A stretch of 64,000 nt of DNA, from NCBI GenBank assembly GCA_903813345.2, contig CAIIXF020000002.1, forward strand, positions 31,984,926-32,048,925, given 5' to 3'. The translations under genes were made by a program, and so were the position numbers. Below are positions 48,174-60,918 of this stretch, one piece after another (the first letter of the stretch is position 1; each line of letters begins with the position of its first letter). The stretch comes from Owenia fusiformis (Eukaryota; Annelida; Polychaeta; Sabellida; Oweniidae). The notes under the pieces were generated by a model. The model saw nothing but the letters and a program-made list of their open reading frames with translations. It searched no databases and had not been told where the DNA came from.

Positions 48174-51100
48174 CTATGCATAGAATCCACAAATGAATAT
48201 AACAATAGTCAGGCAAATAATGCAGTTGATATCAACCACATTTTTCCAGAAAGGATCTTCTTTAATGCTTGTGGCTTCTATGCGGAGTTGAAGTTTTTCC
48301 TCTTCCGTGAGTACGGGTGGAGGATTGGTCTGAACACCACAGATCCAGTTGTAGACTTTACGAGGGACAGATGGTGGCTCTAGAAAAATAATAAAAAGAT
48401 AGTGAAAATGATGAAAGTTGTACTGATAATTTCTTCACCTTTTTTCTTTCATTGACTCGGAAAATTACAATTCAAAGATAAGTATGTTTAATGACTGATT
48501 AAGAACAAAAAAGAACTAATTTTGTTTGTTTAAGAAACGAAATGTTTCTGAGCACTTATTTAAAAGATTTCTTGTTTGTATTTTAGCTAGCTGGAATGAC
48601 AATTTTAACCGTGTTACATAGGTGTAGCTGTGTTAGTTGTTTGTATACAAACTATAAAAGTAAGGGAAATCTCCATGGATACAGAAATTGGATACATCGC
48701 TATGACATATGGACAGCAATCTTTCAACCTTAAGGAAACTGGGTGTGAGGAAATGTACCATTATTAAAAAAGGTATGATTTTTTAGTTTATTTATGTTCT
48801 GTCATTCACGGCTGCTATCTCTTTTATTCTAATACTCACCTGCATCAGGATCTACTTCAATAGTTTCATCTTCCTCATCGGCTGAATCATCTGTTAGTTC
48901 TGGCTCCAGTGGGTCATTACGAGTCCAGAATGTCACTTTACGTAGCTTAAAAGAAAATGTTTTGTGTATCAGATGACTCAGTATGTTCTGACCCCAAGGT
49001 CCGAGATGAGACTTAGTGTAGAATGTTTACACCAAGGTCAATATAGCAAAAAGTAACTTGCAAGGTGTGGATGAACCTTTTCAGCAGAACAACATTAGTA
49101 ACAGTCGATGAGCAAAAATTTGATGTGATCATAACACCTTGTGAGAAGGGAGAGATGTAGTGGATGGACAGGCCCTTTTGGAAAATATCTTTTGAGAGGG
49201 GTGTAGTAAAAAGAGGCTTAGACCATTATGCGTGATGCCATTGATGATACTTTACTTATGGAATTACAATGTGTGGACAAACATTTTTCTTGGTGGAGGG
49301 AAATGTATTGAAAAGGCTAATATCTGGACAGAGAAGGGTTGCGTGAAAGGAAGTTTAGACCAATAAGATGTCAAATAAAATATTTCAATGTGTGGATGAA
49401 CATTTTTCTTGAAGGGGAGACATGTAGCGTAAATCCTAAAATGAATTATACTGTAAATTAAAATGATGAAATCCAACATCATGTGTACTCACCTTTTCCG
49501 GAGGGCGTGGTTTAGTGAGGAGGCTTATTCCAACAATAACAATTGCAGAGACAGCACTGGCAATCATAGCAAAGTGTAGATAGTGCACCTAGAATTTAAA
49601 AAATTAAAGAGGCTGTATCTTTCTCCTTGACCTATTTGATATAAATATTATTTAGGCCATAGTACAGTAGTTGACTTTTTTGTTTATATTCAGAGTTATC
49701 AAAAACTGGTCTTATCCAGTATTGAATACATTCTGTATTACAGGCATCCATTGCTTTGGTAGCGAATTAAAACACACACAAAATCCCATCCTTTACAGGG
49801 TGCAAAATAAGGTGTATATAATGTACGTTGTACCTTAGAAATGATGTCTGGTCTCGTATCTACAGCATTACTGCCACATGGTGGTGACGCATGAGAGAAA
49901 TCCAATGCAAGCCGGATAAATCCAACCAGAAGTCCAAACACCAACCCCCAAAATGCTCCCTACAATTGAAATAAATAATTAGACACTCACATACTCAGTT
50001 AATGGTGAATGGACATCTATCTATAAAGAGAACCCATTAAGCCTAAAACTACTAAAATGCTTGTATACTTGTTCAGTGGCTCCAGTCCAAAACATTCCTA
50101 TTAAGAACACCATCACCCAAGGTGGGGAGACATATGAGTAGATCCGTTGGGCATAATTCCAGAATTGTGAGCCTTGTACAGCTTGGAGAATGGGCAACCA
50201 TGCCACACTCAGTCCTGCTTGGAACAAGGTGAATAGCCTGAAATTAAAGAAGTTCATGTATGTATTCCGTTGATATTTTTCAAATCAATAACCAGGTATT
50301 TTGGATGTTCTGGGAAAATTTCATGAAAAAATATTGAAATCCTTTGAAATGAGAGTATTTTTACATGAACTTATTGAAAAATCTGGTATATTTCAAATAA
50401 AAGCAATCTGGAATGTATTGATGCGTACATAACTACAGCTGACAAAATGTGTCATTAAGTCATGAAAGAACAAGGAATGACACGTACCTACCCACAAGCA
50501 TTAGTTCTGCTTCTTTTGGCCTCTTTCTAAACCTTCTCCATAAGTCCATGGTAAACATTGTACTTGAGCTGCTGAACAATGACGTCAGAGAGCTCATTAA
50601 CGCAGCTATAAGAGCAGCTAACATTAGACCTCTCACACCTAAAGTAACCAAAATGCCAACTGTCATAAGCAATACCTTAGTTATAGGGTTTGAAGCAAAG
50701 AGTGTGCCATTTGACTTTTAATTCATAACCCAATGAAAGAACAATGCCCTAAATGAGCAAATCTGAATATTGCTTATAGAGAAAACCTACTAACTTTATC
50801 TGATGAAGCAAACCAAATAGATACACCAGGGACAAGCAAACCAATGGACTTACAACCACTTATCAATTTGCAAATCTTATTAGTAGCCCAGTATCTTTTA
50901 GGTTTCCCATTGATCGTTGCACTGCTATATTTATCTGTCTCTTTACCTGTGGGTAAGATACGAGTCACTAGGAAAGGGTATGCCACGTTGGTGCAGCCTG
51001 ATGGGTTCCCACACACCTCTCTACAATGATCAGGGTCGGCACACGCTATTTCATCTGTAAATACAAATGACAAATTAGAGTATGGTCATTCTGTTCCCCA

Positions 51101-54100
51101 TGCCAGACCTCCTTTCCAGCCTAAGTTGTACATTGAGTGAAAATATTTTCAGGAGAGAGTGTGACAATCTCTCCCATTTGAAATTGTGGTTTGTTGTGAT
51201 GTAACTTCTAAAAGAGAAAACTCCATACCTACATATGTACGGGAAAGGATATCCTGTTCCTATACATTTATTGATATCATTGGTGTTACGTTTATAGCCA
51301 CGTATGCTAATGCAGACTATGAGCTCCATGTTTAACCATATTAACACTATATACATCAATATATACCTGGGTAGAGAACTCTGCTTATCATGCCAGGTAT
51401 GATGAACATAAAGAATGGAAGGAGCTTGAGGTATGCGGCCAAGATCATGCCTGCTTTGGCATGGGTCAGCGTCTTGGCTGACAAAGACCTTTGGACACAT
51501 GTCTGAAATTCATAATATCAGTGAATTACCCAAGTTTTATTGCTATTTACCTAGTTCATCAGTTGGTGGATATTTTTGTTTCAGAACCTGAATTCATTTA
51601 CCTGTAGTGAGTTTTGGTTGCTAAATAAGCTAGCAGAAAAATAGTATCTCATATTAATTCAGGAGAAATTCATTCTATTTTCTCCTCTACCAAATCTACC
51701 ATTCAATAGCTGGTCAATTTAAGCTTTGAATCCAAATTAATGTCATTTTATATTGTGGGTCATTTATGGCTAGAAGTTACCTATTTCAAAGGCTGGACTG
51801 ATCTGATGTCCTATACAGAGACAAACTTTGAAATAGGTAAGCTAAAAGTACCTGATCGACACACCAAGCCCTGAGTGCCAAGATCGTCAGTCCAAATATC
51901 ATACCAGGCCACGGGAAATCTGACTCTGGCGCTCTGAACATGTGAAATGAGTCCTCCCGTGGGAGACCACATGTTCTGTTGCCATACAATGCGTAGTCGT
52001 TGATGGTGTAGTTAGCAGCTGCGGTTTTATACTTGAACATTAATGCTTCGTATCCACCAACCTTTACAATACCTGAAAGTCATGATGGATTTATAGATGA
52101 GGCGTTCCCTTGACTACGAATATATTTCTGCAACTTCATGTTTTACTTTGAGGGAGATGCGCCGATAATACGTTATCAACTTCATATGCTTTTGGATAAG
52201 CCATGAACCGGTAAACAAAGGTTCTGTAAATTATCAAAAATATGGTATTCAAGGTCGTGATGGGGGCTTACATATCGTTTCCGTCTAGATTAGAGGCAAG
52301 GACCCTATTAGATCAGATTTTTTCCCTATTTTAATACATATTTTACTTTATAAACTAGTATCACAGAAGATAAGATCGTAAAAGGAGGCTGTTACTGGCA
52401 AGTGATCAAGAAATATTTTCATATTTTCTCATTTTCTGTAAGTAACATACTTATTACGAAAAGTACAGCAGAGCCTATGAGGAGTATCACGGTCTGTAGG
52501 GTGTCAGTCCATATAACAGCAGTAAGTCCTCCTAAAATAAAAAGATTTATCCGTTCCGTTTATTTTTGTGGGGTAAGGCTATAGCCCAATGACGTTGACT
52601 TTGGCATTGTAACCTTCAAAAATATTGTCATGCTTACATTCCCTCTTTATCATCGTGTTCATTAAAAGGTACAGATCACCAATTCCTACACTGAATTCAT
52701 GATTGAGGGAATCTGATCGTATTAGCTTTTGGAGATTTGTGGATATTAGTTTCGCTTACTATTCAGGTTGGGTCTGTGATCCGCATTTCAAAGGATTCCA
52801 TGAATCGTTTAAGCATTTATTACACGTAAGTAAAAATCTAGATAACCCAGCCCCTCAACCACATGCTTCAAAATAGACAGCCAACAGCAAAGGCTATTCT
52901 GGTACAGTTGTACCTACCTGCGACTGTATAGAAAGCAGTGATGGCCAAAATGATAACAACAGCCAGGTACATGTCTATCTTGAAGATCTGCTGAATAAAC
53001 AGAGTACCAGCGTAGATTTGTCCTGAGATTGAAGCAACGATTGTCAGCAGGATCTGTATTATTGCCAAGAATATCCTCAACCGCTTCCCTCCAAATCGCT
53101 TCCTTAGAAACTCTGGTAATGTGTAAATCTAAAAGGATGCCCAATGATAGAAGCACAGCAGAACTAACTAAATTGTGTTTACGAATGACACTCGACATCT
53201 TTGCGTTCTCCGTAAGCAAGGCTTCAAAATCCAGAATATATTCTTCTTTTTTACAAGGAGGTACGGATTCTGGACACCTGCTTAGGAGGATGCATCTTTG
53301 ACGATGGACAATTTATTCAGAGAGTGGTTTCAAACGACAACATGGAGCTGACACTTCCAAATGCAAAATGGGTCTCTTTAACACCAAAAACGTCGAATGA
53401 CTTTGGGGTCGTTTATAATGATAGCTGGACGGAGAAACATCAAGTTGTCAGGATGAATTTTAATATTGTAGTGGATGTTTTATTGACAGGAGATCTAGAA
53501 ACACGTGCTATTACATAGGATGTTTATAATTATGCATTATTTACCCCTGATGCGAGATATACTGGTAAGAACAGCCATCCCAGAAGTATTAGCATAAACG
53601 CAGCCTAGAAATGACAAAATAACAAAGTCAACACACATATGGGATATGTTGGTATCTCTTGAACAGTACTGTTTTTTCAATGTTCTTTGAGACTCAAATT
53701 ATAGTAGTACTTGGGTCTTTCTTTCCCATAAAAGAACCCCCCAGTCGCTGTAGTTCTCCAGTGGGTCATTGGCCTTTCAATAAACACTGCACTTAAGATG
53801 ACGTTGTATACCAACGCATTTTTGTGAATGATTGTCCTGTTAAATTATTCTTGGGCACCACATAAGGGTCATCACATTTCATTTATGTCGTTGGTAAGTA
53901 TGTCAAAGGTATTTAAGTGGCTCCTCGACATTTACATCTCAAGTCATCTTGTCAAAATGGACACTTTAAGTATGCGAGAATGTTTTGTTAGACGACTTCT
54001 AAACAATTTTTCTTTCACTCTATCAAAAAGGGGGAGCGCACCAAAATATTGGCTCTATCCCTTCAGTACCTACCCATTAAACATAATATGTAATGTCTGT

Positions 54101-55988
54101 TCACGTTAGTTCTATCAGTTTTTGTATCACACACTTAGAATCCAAGACGTCTGATTAAAACAGAGTATGGCATAGACATAAAAATCAAAGACTCGAGTGG
54201 ATGTTTAACATTCAAAAGTAATCAATCTTTTGATAAACTACATGTAACAGGCGACAACAAATACAAGGCCATGGTTGATTACTATGTGGTACTTACATGC
54301 CATTCAAAGAATGTGACAGCAAACCCAGAGGCCGCTGCTGACCCTGCCAGTCCTACGAACATAGGGGCTCCTATGTTTGTCGCAAATGTTGATGCACCGA
54401 TCTTAAAACATAATTAAGGTGAGCCCAGTGTCATTAAAAGTCTAAAAGGCATTGCCCTCCCAGTTACAAGCCAGATTATGGCTTTGAAACATGAAACAAA
54501 AAAGCGCATGTGCCCATCTGACAAGTACTGGATAAGCCTAAGGCTATAATGAGTAATTTTAGAGCTTTTAAAATATTCTGTTTGAGAACTTACTGGTATC
54601 CATGTCATGGATCGTCCAGCTAGAAAGTATCCCCTAGCGTTCCCCTGATCTCCTTTGATGGATGCCTACAATATATAGAAATGCTCCAAACGTCAAACAT
54701 ACAAATTATAAGTTATACACAATGACTAAATGCCATTAATTATTGCAAGAATATTTGAATTTTGATTATATATCAAATGATGATGGTCAGTGATCCCAAG
54801 CATAAACTGAATGATAGCAACCATCATGATGATTGATTGCCTGATGATTGCCTGTTTTGAATTCGCTTCAATGATCAAAATCATTATGTTGTTATTTAAA
54901 TGTTATGTTATTGATTTTGAAATGGCAATGTTATGGCGTGGTTTGACGTGTGAACACAGAGTCCCATCCCTAGTTTTATGACGTGACTTTACTTACCAAA
55001 AGTCCTACTCCTTGTGTTATGACGTGACTTCACTTACCCAAAGTCCTACTCCTAGTGTTATGACGTGATTTTACTTACCCAAAGTCCTACTCCTAGTGTT
55101 ATGACGTGATTTTACTTACCCAAAGTCCTACTCCTAGTGTTATGACGTGATTTTACTTACCCAAAGTCCTACTCCTAGTGTTATGACGTGATTTTACTTA
55201 CCCAAAGTCCTACTCCTAGTGTTATGACTTGACTTCACTTACCCAAAGTCCTATCCCTAATGTTATGACGTGACTTCACTTACCCAAAGTCCCACCCCTA
55301 GTTTAATGACGTGACTTGGCTTACCCAAAGTCCTACTCCTAGTGTTATGACGTGATTTTACTTACCCAAAGTCCTACTCCTAGTGTTATGACTTGACTTC
55401 ACTTACCCAAAGTCCTATCCCTAATGTTATGACGTGACTTCACTTACCCAAAGTCCCACCCCTAGTGTTATGACGTGACTTCACTTACCCAAAGTCCTAC
55501 CCCTAGTGTTATGACGTGACTTCACTTACCCTAAGTCCCACCCCTAGTGTTATGACGTGACTTCACTTACCCAAAGTCCTACCCCTAGTGTTATGACGTG
55601 ACTTCACTTACCCAAAGTCCTACCCCTAATGTTATGACGTGACTTCACTTACCCAAAGTCCCACCCCTAGTGTTATGACGTGACTTTACTTACCCAAAGT
55701 CCTACCCCTAGTGTTATGACGTGACTTCACTTACCCAAAGTCCTACCCCTAGTATTATGACGTGACTTCACTTACCCAAAGTCCCACCCCTAGTTTAATG
55801 ACGTGACTTGACTTACCCAAAGTCCTACCCCTAGTGTTATGACGTGACTTCACTTACGCAAAGTCCCACCCCTAGTGTTATGACGTGACTTTACTTACCC
55901 AAAGGCCTACCCCTAGTGTTATGACGAAGTAGATGCCAACAAGAAGCCAGTCCCCCCACTCCAACGTCGCCGACACCTCACCAGCCAT
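48174..55988 (-). CDS. SLC5-family Na+-coupled solute symporter (SGLT type)
   Basis: Fifteen exons: 55988-55899, 54665-54594, 54401-54297, 53604-53545, 53128-52918, 52531-52451, 52072-51852, 51502-51367, 51054-50947, 50638-50488, 50237-50069, 49959-49834, 49588-49493, 48945-48840, 48379-48174 (645 aa, in frame). Family signatures: [13 protein letters not shown] (TM1), [90 protein letters not shown] and a C-terminal hydrophobic segment ending FICGFYA. It aligns to human SGLT1 (SLC5A1) with a constant offset of 15 through residue 442. Sugar-site N78, E102, W291, K321 and Q457 and the Na2-site Ser pair are kept (N63, E87, W276, K306, Q442 here), but H83 is Met68 and Y290 is Ala275, so the substrate may not be glucose. 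NYT and NRT are possible glycosylation sites. Which SLC5 paralogue it is cannot be decided. Confidence 0.92.
53222..53292. mobile_element. Deleted derivative of the 40.5-kb hairpin MITE, in SLC5 intron 4
   Basis: About 70 bp made of AAAATCCAGAATATATTCTT followed by AAGGAGGTACGGATTCTGGA and CACCTGCTTAGGAGGA. These correspond to the two outer arms of the element at 40,478-40,698, with the middle missing. Confidence 0.6.
54960..55927 (-). repeat. 23 tandem copies (41 bp) of the SLC5 exon 1 end plus its 5' splice site
   Basis: On the coding strand each unit reads CGTCATAACACTAGGGGTAG then GACTTTGGGTAAGTGAAGTCA. The right-most copy is the genuine exon 1 end (Val-Ile-Thr-Leu-Gly-Val-Gly-Leu-Trp) plus donor GTAAGT at 55898-55893. 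The donor motif recurs at an exact 41-bp step down to 54996-54991: 22 intervals, 23 copies, nearly all with intact GTAAGT (one GTAAGC). The array fills about three quarters of intron 1. A four-unit block is itself duplicated (55,222-55,300 and 55,386-55,464). Reading through the first donor meets TAA seven codons later. Confidence 0.95.
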
Positions 55989-58900
55989 GTCGAGATATTC
56001 AACTGACTCCTCTAGTCACTATTCTTATGTATCTCCACCGAAATGTTTTCGTAAACTCTCGTTCATTGGCCCAGTAACACCTCCGAGTCTCCAAAATCGA
56101 TCGATCAGTTCTGAACTTATGCCACAATTTTCTCAGATCGTCAAGGGCACCAGTGTTTGACTTCTTCTTGAGGAGCCCGAACGAAGTGAGTAAAGTTTTC
56201 GCGGAATATCCTCAACACAGTGCTAAAGCTAAAACGATTGCAACCCCGAATTGACCAGTCAACCAGATTTTGACTGAGTAGGATACTCCCGGGAGGACAC
56301 TATTGCACTGTCCACTACCTTTTGCTTTATATCAGCGTCCTCTTGTATTCTTTCGCCTTTTGCTGCTCCATTTGTTTAACTCGTCTCTGAATTAAGATAA
56401 TATTTGTGAATTTTATGAAGTTATGGTTTCAGGTTCTATAAACTAAAAGTGTCCCCAAGATAGCGTCCTTGATGGAAGATAACGTATTGTGTCGACAACT
56501 TGATTTACAAGTTAATAGGAGTCAAAGACACTCCGTGTAATGTAATAGTGTTTGCCCTTGAATTGTAGCATTCAAGTGGTACTTTAACAGTGTATCACGT
56601 ACCTGTACTTTTGTCTTTAGGTATTAAACATGGCACCTCTCTTGCATTGTGGTTGCACTGGCGTAGCCAGAATTTGGTGACCAGGGGTTCTATTTTTCAT
56701 GTTATTCGTGAATCCCCCTCCATTCAATCTAGTCCCTTACATTATTCACAGGCTGATCCAGAAACTAACAAGGAGGGGTCCAAATTTCGAGTCTGCCAGT
56801 TTGGCAAGTTTGGCAACCCTTACTCCCCCATACAGATTCTCATCAACTTATGAATTTTAAAGCTACAATTTCGCCAAATAATCGTGAATCGCATGCTCTT
56901 CAGGAATTTGAGAGAAAAACAGTTTTTTCAAATAAGCCTATTACTTCATGAATACCTTTGCATTTTTTGTGCATGATCCGTAATGCTTATACAACTGATT
57001 TGACTTTTGTGGAGGGGGGGGGGATTTGGTCCTGCGAATAAGTGTTATAAAAAAGGTTGCAGATATTAGGGTTAATTGTATCACTGATCACGAATATGTT
57101 TTTTTTATCGATAGATCATAGATCATTCTTTAATCTGTATTGTCGTATTTCACGTTTCACGATGGAATCAGACAATAATATGTATCTAAACTCAATTACT
57201 CAAAAATGATTAAAAAAATCTCATTGTGATCTGGGATCTGGTCATCTATATATCGTTCGAGAAAATAAACATTTACATTTAGAAAAGTGAGAATGAGTTG
57301 AGGGTTAACCGATCGGCTTTCCGAGATGATATTATATGATGAAAAACCTTCGAACATTTTAAGCACATTAGACAGGTCCCATAAAATGATTTTTTGATAT
57401 AGTAAATTTGAAACAATTGCTTCATATTTTTGGCAAATTGTTAAATTTACACCTTCCTACGCCCATGTACGTGACAAGATGTGAACGAAAAAAATTAAGC
57501 GATCAGGTGTGACCAGAGCAAATTGTTCGTAAAAACCCATGGATTACATTTATTGCCAAAGTAGGGCTTTTATCGAGGGACGGATATTACACGTGATTTA
57601 GATTCGTGCCAATTGCTAGCACCAAACTCGATCTTTATGTCGCCAAATGTCACAAGGTGTCCATTGAAGTGATCATATGCTGTTATTATCATACTATTGA
57701 TTTTGTCATCAGGTTGTTGCAATATTTTTGAGGGATTTTCAATATCTTGTATAATTTATTTACATTCTTTAATAGTATAAAGTATATATATATATTTACT
57801 TATTGGCTCCTTTTCCATTATTCATTCGTTTCGGATCACTGTCGTCATTTTACCAAAAAGATCGACTCTGTGGGAGGGCATTTTTAAATCAAAGTTGCTT
57901 TTAACAAATGTTAAAATACTAGGACATACCCCGCACACCATGGTACCACATATGTTACATTAACTTTTAAATGTTATATGTCTCTGGCTAGACATTGACA
58001 TAATGGTTGTATGTGCCAAATATTTCATATCGTAAATGGCTTGCTGTTTCATCTCGCTTCATCAAACTTATGACTGTGTTTGAGGGAACCGACGTTGTAT
58101 TACCATCATCCTAGATTCATCCTAGTCATCATTTTATAAGAACTGTAATTATGGTGTCATTACCTTAAATAACATTTAAACAGCCATGTCTTATCGGTCA
58201 ACTCACAACAGGAAGAAAACCCTTTAATTTTCGCCCAATGTGCCTCATTAAAAAAATTTTTCATTTCTCATTTACTCCATATATAATATATAAAAATACA
58301 ATACAATATTATTGCCTACGTTTTTTCAACATTGTCGGCAATTTACAAAACATATCAAACTGGAAATAATGGAAATACAATAGATAAGCAGGTCCATAAT
58401 AAAAAGATGGTGAGAAATGTACAACTTACTATAACTTTCGAGTTAAAGAGGATACTGATTAAACAGATTGCCTCTCCATTTGGTTTTGTCAATCTTTGAA
58501 TTATGGGCGATAAAAGCCTAGTATTGTAGTTCAGTTCATGGACCTCTGTAATCCATCATACTTAATTGTTTATTCACACAAAGCTAGGCAAGGTGTGTCA
58601 GATTCCAACCAATCCGAACACAGTATTTCATATAAATGCACTGCATTATATAACCAACAAACCACCCAAGGTCATTTGTCGAATGGTTGTTGTGAAGGTT
58701 ACAACTTGACTCTCTTTGCCGAAATGTTCCTTTGAAAACATGTTCTTTTAGTGATATCGTATCTTTTAAGTGATTTTGTAGAAATATTTTGCAATGTGTG
58801 AAAACAATTTAAGTCCAAGACTCAATGCATTGCAACTGCTTCATTCCACTCGGGCGCATTCTGAGACTCAAGCATCTCTCTCTGTTGCATCGCAGAAAGA

Positions 58901-60867
58901 TAGCGATGGAGAGGGTGTGGCTTACCACGATGGCTCAGGCGTTGTTTCCTAAACTCAGCACTCGATTCTCTCAATCTCGTGCAAAGCTTGAAACAACATG
59001 ATGACCAGTCCACAATTCCGGGGCTTTTAAACAGTCTAACTGTATCAAAACAATGCTATTCTTTCATGTTCCTGGTGCGGAAGTTATAACTGTTCATGTA
59101 TCAATACATTACTTCATAAAATTGATATATAATACAGATAATGAACTGTAAATGCTAGTTGTTTTCAATGCATAATGGCTTGCTAATCTGACTGTCAGTG
59201 AATACGCTGGTTACACAATATTGCAGGTAGTCTACTAGATATAGTAAAGAATATTAATTCATACCTAGGATGGTGAAGAAGAGATTGTACTCAGTCATCA
59301 AATTCACAATTAATTCCAGAAATGACAGCTTGAACTTGATTTAAACTTACCTTTAGTCTTTAACTGTGAAATGTCCAAAATGGGTTGTTCTACTTAGCAT
59401 ATTAAGGCATATACTGTAATATCAGCTCATCTGATGCAAAGTTATCATAGGTTTTATGCAGATATAAAGATGGCAGCACCAGTAGAATGCTACTAATCCC
59501 CCTCTTATAACATCACAGATTGATTCTGCCCTCTTTATTTAGAACTCATTTCTATCGTCCTTGACCAGTCAATACTCCTAATACCATGACTGCCTTTACC
59601 CCATACTAAATTATTGTCCGTTCATTACATTGCCATAATCGGCCAATAGACATTAATTAAGAGACACGGGTCGTTATACCCACAAGGTTTATAACTACCA
59701 CGCTGAGATAAAACTTCTCAAACTACCTCAAATCTGAGATTTTTTGGAACTAATAACACCGTGAGATCTCATTGCTGCGAAGAATAGAGATGTCAATGTT
59801 TATCATGATGGCATGCACTGCACACAAACCAATGGGACATGTGTGCAGAACAACGTTTGAACTGCCATCTATACGAAATCTGACTCCCATTTAATGTAGT
59901 TTCTCTTGAAATCCCATGGTTAGTCCAAGTGAGTGTAGTTGTGACTCGTGTCTCCAATCTATACGATTGATCATTTCATTAGTTTTTATTTGTAAATTAA
60001 TACATCTTCTTGTATAACTATCTGTTGTATAACTATCTACTTGTTGACAACTGGTGTCACATTTTCACTACCCCGGAAAATGAATATCAGAACGCCGCCT
60101 TTTACAGAAGTCAAAAGACGAAAAGAAAGCTTTTAAAAGTGTTTATCTATGCTAAAGACAAAAGTAAATCTAAGAGGGAATACTCTACAACCTGAGATGA
60201 GATCAATAAATTGATATATCATAACACATTGCGATGTTTCTTGGAAAAATATAACATAACAGTGCAACTTTCTCTACAAGGTGGGCTATAGGATTTAAAA
60301 TTGTAGTATTATTTTGTTGCCAATTGGTGAAATTGTATTAAAGATACCAGGAAGTAAAAGAACAGTCCACTGCCATCAATTTGTGTTAATTTGGAAGTAC
60401 ACTCTGCTAATCATTAAGGTTTTCAATCTAGCATGCCAAGTCGGTCCTAAATTGGCTCTCTGCCTCCCCAGATAGTCACCATGTAGCCTCACTTTTGGCT
60501 TATATACATCAAAATGTGTCTTTCAGTTTATTACTTTGACAAATAATCAATACATCATTATCGACATTTTGGTCGATACAATCGTAATAAAAACAGTTAT
60601 AATCTCATTTAAAAATGTTTCAGTATTCTTTGGCCCACTCTGTAGATTTCATAAGATGCACGATGCGTATCACTCAAAGTCACGAGGCATCGACTGCCAG
60701 CCATGAGACCAACATATATGTAAAGTACATACTAGTACTTACAGAAAGGATACTATACTGTATATAAACAGTGCTAAAAATAAAAGAAAACTCTAGTTTT
60801 TGCTCTGAAACTGTGTGTATGCTAGGACAGGGGAAAATAAACTATTTCAAATGAAAATTATGAAATT
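55989..60867. other. Intergenic region between the SLC5 gene and the lectin gene
   Basis: It should contain the SLC5 5' UTR and promoter near 56.0-56.3 kb, but no clear core promoter motif was found. A GTAGCCAG-type repeat fragment lies around 56,650-56,850, and an element with CTACAAGGTGGGC / GCCCACTCTGTAG ends may span about 60,274-60,647. Short open frames (56,590-56,853; 58,822-59,013; 60,010-60,195) have no recognisable similarity. Confidence 0.4.
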
Positions 60868-60918
60868 ATGGACATAAAGTTTAAGGATTTCGACAGGAAT
60901 CTTAAAGGGCCGTTTCTA

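Noticed and set aside
54960-55927. CRISPR-like regular repeats
   Set aside because: The 41-bp units are directly contiguous with no unique spacers, the context is an animal gene, and the unit derives from the adjacent exon boundary.
55933-56160. A 75-codon plus-strand frame with Ser/Pro-rich translation
   Set aside because: It is antisense to SLC5 exon 1, whose minus-strand reading gives a proper first transmembrane helix spliced to the rest of the transporter.
56590-56853. An 87-codon plus-strand frame upstream of SLC5
   Set aside because: It overlaps sequence resembling the GTAGCCAG repeat family and has no domain or splice context.
58822-59013. A 63-codon minus-strand frame that could be an upstream SLC5 exon
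   Set aside because: There is a possible donor (CGTGGTAAGC) inside it, but the SLC5 first coding exon already has an ATG at the expected N-terminus. Without transcript data this could only be a 5' UTR exon.
60010-60195. A 61-codon plus-strand frame before the lectin gene
   Set aside because: It begins in a small tandem repeat, has biased basic composition and no similarity or splice link to the lectin exons.
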